A DNA stretch of 64,000 nt from Microbacterium wangchenii. GTDB taxonomy: Bacteria > Actinomycetota > Actinomycetes > Actinomycetales > Microbacteriaceae. The position numbers and the translations under genes were made by a program. This document shows positions 58,145-64,000 of the stretch, one piece after another. Where the stretch lies: assembly GCF_004564355.1 (NCBI RefSeq), contig NZ_CP038266.1, positions 3,764,280-3,828,279 of the forward strand. The letters are read 5' to 3'. The stretch's first letter is position 1. Every line of letters begins with the position of its first letter. Under the pieces are notes generated by a model. That model did no database searches, had not been told where the DNA came from, and saw only the letters and a program-made list of their open reading frames with translations.

Positions 58145-59058
58145 CAGGATTCCTTCTCTTTCGTGCCACGTTGAATGATCTCCACCGCTGCCTCACGGTA
58201 GGCGACTGCACCGGCGGATTGCCCGTCGTAGGCGATCACCGTCTGTCCGAAGCTGGGAGCCTCCGACACGCGCACCGAGCGCGGGATCACCGTCCGGAGG
58301 ACCTCCTCGGGGAAATGCGAGCGCACCTCTTCCGCCACCTGCTGCGCCAGGCGCGTGCGCCCGTCATACATCGTCAGCATGATGGTCGACACGTGGAGGC
58401 CGGTGTTGAGGTGGCGCTGGATCATCCGGACGCTTCCTAGCAGCTGGCTGAGGCCTTCGAGCGCGTAGTACTCGCACTGGATCGGGATGAGCACCTCGGA
58501 TGCTGCGGTGAAGGCGTTGATCGTGAGCAGACCCAGCGATGGTGGGCAGTCGATGATCACGAAATCCATGCGGTGCTCATCGGAGGCGAGGTAATCGTCG
58601 AGCGCCGTGCGCAGGCGGTGCTCGCGCGCGACCTGGGAGACCAGCTCGATCTCTGCACCGGCGAGGTGGATCGTGCTCGGCGCGCAGAAGAGATTGTCGG
58701 ACTCCGGGCTCTTCTGCACGATGTCGGCGAGCGGGAACTCGTCAATGAGTACGTCGTAGACACTCGGGGTGTCGGCCGTGTGCGGAACGCCGAGTGCGGT
58801 GGAGGCGTTGCCCTGCGGGTCGAGGTCGATCACCAGCACGCGGGCACCGACGCCGGCCAGCGCCGCCGCCAGGTTGACTGCGGTCGTGGTCTTTCCCACG
58901 CCGCCCTTCTGGTTCGACACGGTGAAGACACGGGTGCGCGTCGGCATTTCGACCGCCACTTCTTCCAGAGCTCGTCGCCGGGCGGAGAGATCCGCCAACT
59001 CACGGGCGATCGGAGAGTCGAACGTGATGCCGGACCCGGAGTCGTCGGATTGTTTCAC
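58144..59058 (-). CDS. parA: Chromosome-partition ATPase ParA
   Basis: The start is GTG 59058, in the centre of a parS site, with GGGAG about 12 bases before it, giving 304 residues. After a polar N-terminal extension of about 42 residues the P-loop FTVSNQKGGVGKTTTAVNLAAALA appears (deviant Walker A with both lysines), then LVIDLDPQGNASTALG and FVIIDCPPSLGLLTINA. ParA-ATP binds DNA non-specifically and pulls ParB-parS complexes. ATG 58947 (MPTRTRVFTVSNQKGG) would give a protein without the extension. The parS at the start allows direct repression by ParB. Confidence 0.96.
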   Translation of the reverse strand: MKQSDDSGSGITFDSPIARELADLSARRRALEEVAVEMPTRTRVFTVSNQKGGVGKTTTAVNLAAALAGVGARVLVIDLDPQGNASTALGVPHTADTPSVYDVLIDEFPLADIVQKSPESDNLFCAPSTIHLAGAEIELVSQVAREHRLRTALDDYLASDEHRMDFVIIDCPPSLGLLTINAFTAASEVLIPIQCEYYALEGLSQLLGSVRMIQRHLNTGLHVSTIMLTMYDGRTRLAQQVAEEVRSHFPEEVLRTVIPRSVRVSEAPSFGQTVIAYDGQSAGAVAYREAAVEIIQRGTKEKES

Positions 59059-59065
59059 GTGAAAC
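59051..59065. other. parS site 1
   Basis: TGTTTCACGTGAAAC, a 15-base match to the near-universal parS consensus. The GTG start codon of parA lies in its centre, so ParB spreading or clamping here would bear on parA expression. Confidence 0.95.
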
Positions 59066-59161
59066 GCTCTCCCTTGCCGGTCGGATCCAGACGCTCCAGT
59101 CTACCCGCGGCGAGTGACACCCCCCGACGGCAGGCTGACGCGCGCGGATCCCGGCCGCGGA

Positions 59162-59176
59162 TGTTTCACGTGAAAC
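59162..59176. other. parS site 2
   Basis: TGTTTCACGTGAAAC, identical to site 1, 96 bases into the gene-free region upstream of parA. Confidence 0.95.
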
Positions 59177-59216
59177 TTTCGGGCGCCAGCGGTGCGCCAA
59201 CACCCGCGCGCGTCGC

Positions 59217-59287
59217 GCAGAACTCAGGCGAAACGGTGGTTTCGCCCCGGTCTTCGGCGCCAGCAGCTGGATTCGCCCGAGTTCTGG
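59217..59287. repeat. Inverted pair 1 of the AGAACTCAGGCGAA motif
   Basis: GCAGAACTCAGGCGAA (59217-59232) and ATTCGCCCGAGTTCTGG (59271-59287) are inverted with one mismatch in the core. An inner stem GGCGAAA/TTTCGCC (about 59226-59245) overlaps the left arm, giving the nested form seen at 19.9, 42.7 and 44.7 kb. Confidence 0.8.
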
Positions 59288-59867
59288 ACCGGCGGCCTGA
59301 CGAACTCACCTCCCGCCGAAGCGCCGTGTCGCGCCGCCCGCACTCCGAACCCATCGACACGGCGGCCCCGCGTGCCTCACGACCGACGTCATCGCCTCAG
59401 TTGTCCCCACGGTCGGCAGTGGAGCAGAACTCAGGCGCGATCCACCCCCCGGCGGCTTGATCCCGCGCCCGGGACCGGATCTCCTGCACGGCGACAGGAA
59501 GGCCGCGCGTGCGTCACCACCCCCGACGCATCCGTGCTTGTCGGTTGTCGGTTCGACGGCTATTCGCCGTCGGTCGTCGGGCGGTCGGTTGGCGCAGTTG
59601 CTTAGACCGTGCAGAACTCGGGCGAATGCGGGAGATTCCGGCGTCATCGGAAATTAGACGGCATCATCGCGTGAGTTCAGAGGGGCGGGCTCGGATGGCG
59701 GCTCCCACCACAGACCGCGGCTGGTCGCGCAGCGGGCGACGGCTGCGCCGAATCAGACCGTCTTTCGGGGTCAGTGCTCCCACGAGGCATCCCGCCCGGC
59801 GCGGTCCTCGTCACCGTACTCGACACTCCGCAGCAGGCTGCGAACGCTGTTCACGACCCGTCTCCGA

Positions 59868-59938
59868 GCAGAGTTCAGACCCGATCGGGTGTGCGCCGCC
59901 GCACTGGTCACCCTCAGCCTGAATCGCCTGAGTTCTGC
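59868..59938. repeat. Inverted pair 2 of the AGAACTCAGGCGAA motif
   Basis: A degenerate left copy (GCAGAGTTCAGAC, 59868-59880) and a good right copy (AATCGCCTGAGTTCTGC, 59922-59938) enclose the perfect 12-base palindrome ACCCGATCGGGT (59879-59890). Length equals pair 1 (71 bases). Confidence 0.65.
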
Positions 59939-60040
59939 GCGAGCGACCGAGTGTTGCCGCGGGCTCTGATGAAGTGTCCGACCCTCCCTGGCGCCGTAGC
60001 GCAACACAGCTGCAATCCATGCGGCGCACTCCGGAGCTGA

Positions 60041-60055
60041 TGTTTCACGTGAAAC
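60041..60055. other. parS site 3
   Basis: TGTTTCACGTGAAAC, identical to the other five sites; it lies between inverted pairs 2 and 3. Confidence 0.95.
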
Positions 60056-60136
60056 CGCAGGCCTCGCGCCGTAGAAGGATGGGGTGTTGGGGCGCACACG
60101 GCTCACACGCCGGCGGAGCCTAACGTCCCACCGCTC

Positions 60137-60205
60137 GGAACTCAGGTCGAATCGACTCTCCGCGACTGGCGTCGCCCCCGACAAGGCGAATCGCCTGAGT
60201 TCTGC
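60137..60205. repeat. Inverted pair 3 of the AGAACTCAGGCGAA motif
   Basis: GGAACTCAGGTCGAAT (60137-60152) and GAATCGCCTGAGTTCTGC (60188-60205) are inverted; an inner TCGAATCGA dyad overlaps the left copy. Span 69 bases, close to pairs 1 and 2. Confidence 0.75.
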
Positions 60206-60307
60206 GTGAGGCACCGGGTTGCAGCGCTCACGCGTGAAGCATCCGACGCGCAACGGGCCGAGAACCAACGCAGCCGCAATGCATCCGCGGGACACCCCGG
60301 TGGCCGA

Positions 60308-60322
60308 TGTTTCACGTGAAAC
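60308..60322. other. parS site 4
   Basis: TGTTTCACGTGAAAC, identical to the other sites, about 100 bases beyond inverted pair 3. Confidence 0.95.
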
Positions 60323-60422
60323 GCCTAGCCCCCGGTAGGCAAATGAGACGAACTGCGTGGCGATGAGACGCACCGCGGCCCAGGCGCGCGGATTCGATCG
60401 CCGAGGTCACAACCGTCCGCGA

Positions 60423-60437
60423 TGTTTCACGTGAAAC
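60423..60437. other. parS site 5
   Basis: TGTTTCACGTGAAAC, 100 bases beyond the end of site 4, at the rsmG-side end of the gene-free region. Confidence 0.95.
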
Positions 60438-60535
60438 GGACAGCGGCTGCGTCCGCGGTCACGGCCCGAACCTGGCAGGCAACTCAGGCCTGCGATCGCG
60501 TGCCGAAAGTCGCAATTGGAAGTACGCGAAGTGGG

Positions 60536-61186
60536 CTACGCCCGGACGCGCGCACGGACCACGCGTGTCGGTTCGTCGAGGAGGCCGGCGCCCACGGTTT
60601 CCACCCGCACGTCCGTCAGGCGATACGCACGGATCTGCTTGGCGGCCGCGTCGATCTCCTTCTGCGCACTGGCGCCTTTCAGGAGGATAAGTTCGCCACC
60701 ATCGCGCACCAGCGGCGCGGTGAAGGGGATCAGGGTGCGCAGCGCGCTGACGGCGCGAGCGGTGACGGCGTCGAGGGATCCCGCCCCGGCCCAATCCTCG
60801 CCGCGCGAGCGCACGACCTCCACGTTGTCGAGCCCGAGGGCCTCGACCTGCTCCGTGAGCCACGCAGTACGGCGCTCCATCGGCTCGATCAGGACCCATG
60901 ACACGTCCGGGCGCGCAATGGCGAGGACGAGGCCAGGGAGACCGGCGCCCGACCCGACGTCGCCAACGCGGCCGGAGAACAGCGGAGCGACGATCGCACT
61001 GTTGAGCACATGGCGTGACCAGATCCGCGCCGGTTCGAGCGGCCCGATGAGCCCCCGTTCCTCACCGTGGCGCGCAAGCGCCTCGGTGAATCTCCGGGCC
61101 AGGTCGATCCGTTCGCCGAACAGCGTCGCAGCGGCTGCCGGTTCGGGCTCGATCTCGTTCATCGATGTTTCACGTGAAACGGTCAA
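60536..61186 (-). CDS. rsmG: 16S rRNA (guanine-N7)-methyltransferase RsmG
   Basis: The frame begins at TTG 61186 (TTGA overlaps the stop of the jag-like gene) and passes through a parS site, read as VSRET, to ATG 61162 (MNEIEPEPAAAATLFGERIDLA). Either start is possible; neither has a clear ribosome site. The SAM-binding motif is VGDVGSGAGLPGLVLAIARPD, and ILLKGASAQKEI is conserved. The protein is 208-216 residues, normal for RsmG, which methylates G527 of 16S rRNA; loss gives low-level streptomycin resistance. Confidence 0.94.
   Translation of the reverse strand: MTVSRETSMNEIEPEPAAAATLFGERIDLARRFTEALARHGEERGLIGPLEPARIWSRHVLNSAIVAPLFSGRVGDVGSGAGLPGLVLAIARPDVSWVLIEPMERRTAWLTEQVEALGLDNVEVVRSRGEDWAGAGSLDAVTARAVSALRTLIPFTAPLVRDGGELILLKGASAQKEIDAAAKQIRAYRLTDVRVETVGAGLLDEPTRVVRARVRA
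61166..61180. other. parS site 6
   Basis: TGTTTCACGTGAAAC, lying between the two possible starts of rsmG, just after the jag-like gene stop. Coding and parS sequence overlap here if TTG 61186 is used. Confidence 0.95.
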
Positions 61187-61692
61187 GCGCGACGCAGCAC
61201 GGTGTGGCGGTCCGCGCCTTCGCCGTAGGACTCCGAGGCGAGGCCGCGGTCGGCGGCGATGTCGTGAATGAGCTTCCGCTCGTAGCTCGACATCGGCGGA
61301 AGGGATGCCTGCGATGCGCCGGTGTCAAGGCGCTCGACGGCACGGTCCACGAGCTCCTCCAGCTCACGCTGCCGCGTCTCGCGCGAGCCGGCGATGTCGA
61401 GGATGAGGCGGGAGAACCGTCCCGTGCGGTTCTGCACCGCCAGGCGTGTCAGCTCCTGCAGCGCCTGCACCGTGTCGGGATCCGAGATCCGCGACAGGGA
61501 ATCGGATGCATCGGCCTCGACCGACACGTAGGCGCGACCCCCGCGGACCTCGAGCGCCAGGTCGCCGTCGATGTCGGCGATGTCGAGAAGCTCTTCGAGG
61601 TAGTCCGCCGCGACGTCGGATTCCTGCTCGAGCTGCTCGTCGCTCACGTCGACCGCAGCGGCGGGGGCGACGTCGGTGGATTCGGAGGTCAT
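61183..61692 (-). CDS. Jag-like KH/R3H RNA-binding protein
   Basis: The start ATG 61692 (MTSESTDVAPAAAVDVSDEQLEQE) follows AAGGA; 169 residues. An acidic N terminus precedes a KH-type domain (ADYLEELLDIADIDGDLALEVRGGRAYVSVEADASDSLSRI, then VQALQELTRLAVQNRTG) and an R3H domain (RLDTGASQASLPPMSSYERKLIHDIAADRGLASESYGEGADRHTVL). Such proteins, also called KhpB or EloR in firmicutes, bind RNA and influence cell elongation. The Jag-N domain is missing, as usual in actinobacteria. It follows yidC by 16 bases. Confidence 0.92.
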   Translation of the reverse strand: MTSESTDVAPAAAVDVSDEQLEQESDVAADYLEELLDIADIDGDLALEVRGGRAYVSVEADASDSLSRISDPDTVQALQELTRLAVQNRTGRFSRLILDIAGSRETRQRELEELVDRAVERLDTGASQASLPPMSSYERKLIHDIAADRGLASESYGEGADRHTVLRRA

Positions 61693-61708
61693 GATCGTCC
61701 TTCGTGCG

Positions 61709-62848
61709 TCAGGAGGTGGTGGGGGAGTCGGGAGACGAAGAGCCGTCCGCTGGCTTGGGCGCACCTCCGCTAGAGGGGCGCTTCTGTCCCTGCGCGCCCG
61801 GTCCGGGCTGCTTCGGCGCGGGCTGCTTCGGTCCCTGCTGCTTGGGCGCCTGCTTCTTGGCGCGCTGCTTACCGACGGGCTGCTGGCGCTTGGGGGCGGC
61901 GGCACGCGCGCGCTCCGCCTCCTCGAGAAGGCGCTGCTGCTCAGCTTGGTACTTCTCCATGGAGACGACCTTGCCGCTGGAATCGATCGCCTTGCCCTTG
62001 CGTGCGAGGCGCTCTTCGCGGGCCTTCGCCGCCTCGGAGCCGGGGGTGGGCATCTCGCGGATGACGATGAACTGCTGGACCATCGTCCACAGGTTGCTGA
62101 CGAACCAGTAGATGACGACGCCGAGCGGGAAGAACACACCCGAGAAGATGAAGGCCAGCGGCAGGATGTACAGCATGATCCGCTGCATCTGGTAGGCCTG
62201 GCCGGTCTTGGCCTCGGGGGAGAGGTTCTTGGAGATGATCTGCAGCTGCGTGAAGAACTGCGACGCGATCATGAGGACCACGAGGATGACCAGGATCGTG
62301 ATCGCGACCCCGTTGCTCGTCTCGACCGCGTTGATGAGCGTCTCGTGGAGAGAGGCCACGCCGAAGAGCTTGGCGTCGTAGAACTCCTGGGTGAGTTCGT
62401 TGTTGAGCAGACCCACGCCGCTGAACGTCGGATCCTTGGCGATCTTCTGGACGTCGTTGAGCACGCTGAACAGGGCAAAGAAGATGGGCATCTGCACGAG
62501 GAGCGGCAGACAGCTCGACACCGGTGTCGTGCCGTGCTTCTTGTACAGCGCCATGGTCTCGCGACTCATCGCCTCACGCGAGAGCTGATCCTTCTTGCCG
62601 CGATACTTCTCCTGAACTTTTCGCAGTTCAGGGGCGATTTCCATCATCTTCCGCTGGCTCTTGATCTGCCGTACGAAGAGCGGGATCAGCGCCGAGCGCA
62701 GGACGATCACCAGGCCGATGATCGACAGCACCCACGTGATGCCATCCGCCGGCGGAAGGCCGACGAGCGTGAAGAGTGCATGCCACCCGACGAGCACGAG
62801 TTCCACGACCCATTTGAGTGGCCAGAGGATGATTCCGATGAGATCCAT
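61709..62848 (-). CDS. yidC: Membrane protein insertase YidC
   Basis: The 379-residue protein starts MDLIGIILWPLKWVVELVLVGWHALF. The family core is clear: WVLSIIGLVIVLRSALIPLFVRQIKSQRKMMEIAPELRKVQEKYRGKKDQLSREAM (with the groove Arg), then TTPVSSCLPLLVQMPIFFALFSVL, VILVVLMIASQFFTQLQI and IMLYILPLAFIFSGVFFPLGVVIYWFVSNLWTMVQQF. The C-terminal 80 residues are basic and Gln/Pro-rich (KRQQPVGKQRAKKQAPKQQGPKQ), probably contacting ribosomes. It inserts small membrane proteins with or without Sec. Confidence 0.97.
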   Translation of the reverse strand: MDLIGIILWPLKWVVELVLVGWHALFTLVGLPPADGITWVLSIIGLVIVLRSALIPLFVRQIKSQRKMMEIAPELRKVQEKYRGKKDQLSREAMSRETMALYKKHGTTPVSSCLPLLVQMPIFFALFSVLNDVQKIAKDPTFSGVGLLNNELTQEFYDAKLFGVASLHETLINAVETSNGVAITILVILVVLMIASQFFTQLQIISKNLSPEAKTGQAYQMQRIMLYILPLAFIFSGVFFPLGVVIYWFVSNLWTMVQQFIVIREMPTPGSEAAKAREERLARKGKAIDSSGKVVSMEKYQAEQQRLLEEAERARAAAPKRQQPVGKQRAKKQAPKQQGPKQPAPKQPGPGAQGQKRPSSGGAPKPADGSSSPDSPTTS

Positions 62849-62854
62849 TACGGA

Positions 62855-63211
62855 TCAGTCCTTTCCAGGGGGCACGACGAAACCGTGCGGGGTGAGGTCG
62901 TAGCGGAAGGCGCGATGTGGTTTCACATCGTCGATGCCGCCCTGAGCCCAGGGGTGGCATCGCGCCAGGCGCGCCGCGGCCAGCGCCGCGCCCTTGACGA
63001 GTCCGTGCTGCTGGACGGCCCCGACCGCATACGCCGAGCAAGAGGGATAGTACTTGCACACATCCCCGTACAGATGGGAGATCGTTGCGCGATAGCCGTG
63101 AAGCAGCGCGAGTCCGGTGTTGCGCGGAACCAGCGGCAGCGAGCGAATCAGACCGGAGGCGGTGAGGCTGCCCGAGCCGATGAAGGCGGTGGGAAGGGTC
63201 GCGACGCTCAT
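62855..63211 (-). CDS. yidD: Membrane protein insertion efficiency factor YidD
   Basis: The start ATG 63211 overlaps the rnpA stop as ATGA; 118 residues. The family signature is YPSCSAYAVGAVQQHGLVKGAALAAARLARCHPWAQGGIDDV, with two conserved Cys and the GG(I/V)DxV motif. The N-terminal 40 residues (MSVATLPTAFIGSGSLTASG) extend beyond the usual protein. YidD sits at the inner membrane and helps YidC insert proteins. It precedes yidC by six bases. Confidence 0.95.
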   Translation of the reverse strand: MSVATLPTAFIGSGSLTASGLIRSLPLVPRNTGLALLHGYRATISHLYGDVCKYYPSCSAYAVGAVQQHGLVKGAALAAARLARCHPWAQGGIDDVKPHRAFRYDLTPHGFVVPPGKD

Positions 63212-63546
63212 GCCGCCGCCCTCCGCTGCAGGCACCGGGTGACCTCGTCGCGCAGCGATGCGAAATCGGCGGTCGCCGCGCTGGGCAGTGCGCGGATCAC
63301 GACGTCCACGTCGGGGCGAATCGTCGGGAGGACCTCGGCGCACACCGCCTTCAGCCGCCGGCGCACGGTGTTCCGCACGACGGCGGAGCCGACCTGCCGG
63401 TTCACGATGAAACCGAACCGAGCCACCGCGGGATCACCGGCACGACCCACGTAGGTGACCGTGTGCGCTCCTGCGCAGCGGTTACCTCGCCGGACGGTGG
63501 CCTTGTAATCCGATCCGCGGGTGAGTCGGTTCGGTTTCGCGAGCAC
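63208..63546 (-). CDS. rnpA: Ribonuclease P protein component
   Basis: The 112-residue protein starts at GTG 63546 (MLAKPNRLTRGSDYKATVRRGNRC). It shows RFGFIVNRQVGSAVVRNTVRRRLKAVCAEVLP, the RNR region that binds the catalytic RNA, and VDVVIRALPSAATADFASL. It helps M1 RNA mature tRNA 5' ends. It lies nine bases after rpmH. Confidence 0.96.
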   Translation of the reverse strand: MLAKPNRLTRGSDYKATVRRGNRCAGAHTVTYVGRAGDPAVARFGFIVNRQVGSAVVRNTVRRRLKAVCAEVLPTIRPDVDVVIRALPSAATADFASLRDEVTRCLQRRAAA

Positions 63547-63555
63547 TGGGGCAGG

Positions 63556-63693
63556 TCAGGCGGACAGCTCGGTGCGCCCCTTGGCGCGACGAGCGGAGAG
63601 GATGCCGCGACCGGCGCGCGTGCGCATACGCGCGCGGAAGCCGTGCTTCTTGGCGCGACGACGGTTGTTCGGCTGGAACGTACGCTTGCTCAT
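63556..63693 (-). CDS. rpmH: 50S ribosomal protein bL34
   Basis: The 45-residue protein starts [20 protein letters not shown] at ATG 63693 and continues [20 protein letters not shown] then TELSA. It is typical bL34: short, very basic, with the TFQPNN start. It is the first gene of the rpmH-rnpA-yidD-yidC block, which in nearly all bacteria is divergent from dnaA, so the origin should follow on the right. Confidence 0.97.
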   Translation of the reverse strand: MSKRTFQPNNRRRAKKHGFRARMRTRAGRGILSARRAKGRTELSA

Positions 63694-64000
63694 GAGGTCA
63701 CTCCGGAGGTGGTGTTCCCCGGGAGCTCATACCGGGGATGATGCGGATCGGGACTGCCGTGTAGGCATAAGTCAACCGACTAAGGCTACGTCGGGACGGG
63801 GCATAACTCAAACCGGGGGATCCGCGGGCGCACATTATCCCCAACCCGACCGCGCATCCTCGGGGGGACACGCGGGGCGGATTTCCGCAGAGGGTTTGCT
63901 CTCCGAACGGTCCCTGACTAGCGTGTCTCCGTCAGTTATCCACAGGCTCGATGTGCCGTTTCGGCGCGATTCGTCGCCATCGACCACCCTCGGGGGAGCC
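63694..64000. other. rpmH upstream region and left edge of oriC
   Basis: These 307 bases hold no gene. A perfect DnaA box TTATCCACA is at 63936-63944 and a one-mismatch box TTATCCCCA at 63835-63843. TTGACT on the minus strand around 63770 may belong to the rpmH promoter, but I cannot fit a good -10. The region should run into dnaA beyond the window. Confidence 0.75.
63936..63944 (+). promoter_or_regulatory. DnaA box near oriC
   Basis: TTATCCACA, an exact match to the high-affinity DnaA box, 240 bases upstream of rpmH. Its place beside the rpmH block marks the start of the dnaA/oriC region. Confidence 0.85.

Larger units (their letters stand above)
59066..60535. other. Gene-free partition region between parA and rsmG
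   Basis: This 1.47-kb stretch lacks a plausible gene: every open frame is short, Arg/Ser/Pro-rich and without a ribosome site or family features. It holds parS sites 2-5 and at least ten full or partial copies of GCAGAACTCAGGCGAA in both orientations, many as inverted pairs. The length is unusual for an actinobacterial parA-rsmG gap. It appears to be a structural, centromere-like region. Confidence 0.8.

Noticed and set aside
59200..60500. CRISPR array suspected from repeated 16-mers
   Set aside because: Copies occur in both orientations with irregular spacing and no cas genes; they form inverted pairs instead.

Overview
The window is very GC-rich (about 70 percent by eye) and reads as the origin-proximal part of an actinobacterial chromosome, most likely Microbacterium or a close Microbacteriaceae relative. 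The right end carries the canonical block rpmH, rnpA, yidD, yidC, jag-like, rsmG, parA, parB, all on the minus strand. A perfect DnaA box lies just beyond rpmH, so dnaA/oriC should start immediately to the right. Frequent GTG starts, ATGA/GTGA/TGATG stop-start overlaps and the trxB-trxA, murJ and cca neighbourhood agree with this.

Layout, left to right. 0-10 kb: a truncated zinc-uptake lipoprotein gene with a Zur-type box; a four-gene branched-chain 2-oxoacid dehydrogenase operon led by an aminotransferase; a small holin-like membrane protein; a WXG-like/alpha-beta-hydrolase pair; a low-molecular-weight phosphatase; purB. 9.2-18.7 kb: an alpha-mannan utilisation locus (secreted modular GH76, GH125, two permeases, binding lipoprotein, cytoplasmic GH76, GntR/LacI-type regulator). 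18.8-24.7 kb: two small membrane proteins and a second CUT1-type sugar ABC operon with an alpha/beta hydrolase and a DUF1349 protein. 24.9-30.3 kb: a SorC-type regulator divergent from a polyol ABC operon ending in a zinc polyol dehydrogenase. None of the three ABC operons has its own ATPase gene, so a shared MsiK-type ATPase elsewhere is inferred.

30.4-38.3 kb is accessory DNA: a TetR regulator divergent from an envelope/stress pair (membrane protein, PRC-barrel/DUF2382 protein), a set of gene relics, a GcvT-like aminomethyl/O-demethylase-type protein with an IclR regulator, and a 2.4-kb segment bounded by a direct repeat of the dnaB 3' end. That segment holds a double-HTH MerR regulator, a frameshifted DUF6194 gene, an Imm5-like putative immunity protein and a small membrane protein. 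38.3-44.6 kb: dnaB with a cluster of DnaA boxes upstream, two secreted proteins (one with six chaplin-like repeats and an LADTG sorting signal), and the rpsF-ssb-rpsR-rplI operon. 44.9-57.1 kb: DUF3137, TetR plus DHFR-family pair, cca, methyltransferase, DUF6049-murJ, trxB-trxA and two hypotheticals.

57.1-64 kb is the partition/origin block. Six identical parS cores lie between 59,051 and 61,180; two of them overlap the starts of parA and rsmG. Four of the six fall in or at the edge of a roughly 1.5-kb gene-free stretch that also carries inverted pairs of an unrelated motif (GCAGAACTCAGGCGAA). Similar nested inverted repeats of other sequences occur at 19.9, 42.7 and 44.7 kb. I regard this parS-embedded repeat array, the dnaB-end duplication and the operator/hairpin architecture of the mannan locus as the parts most worth following up. 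I saw no tRNA, rRNA, CRISPR array, intact transposase or integrase.
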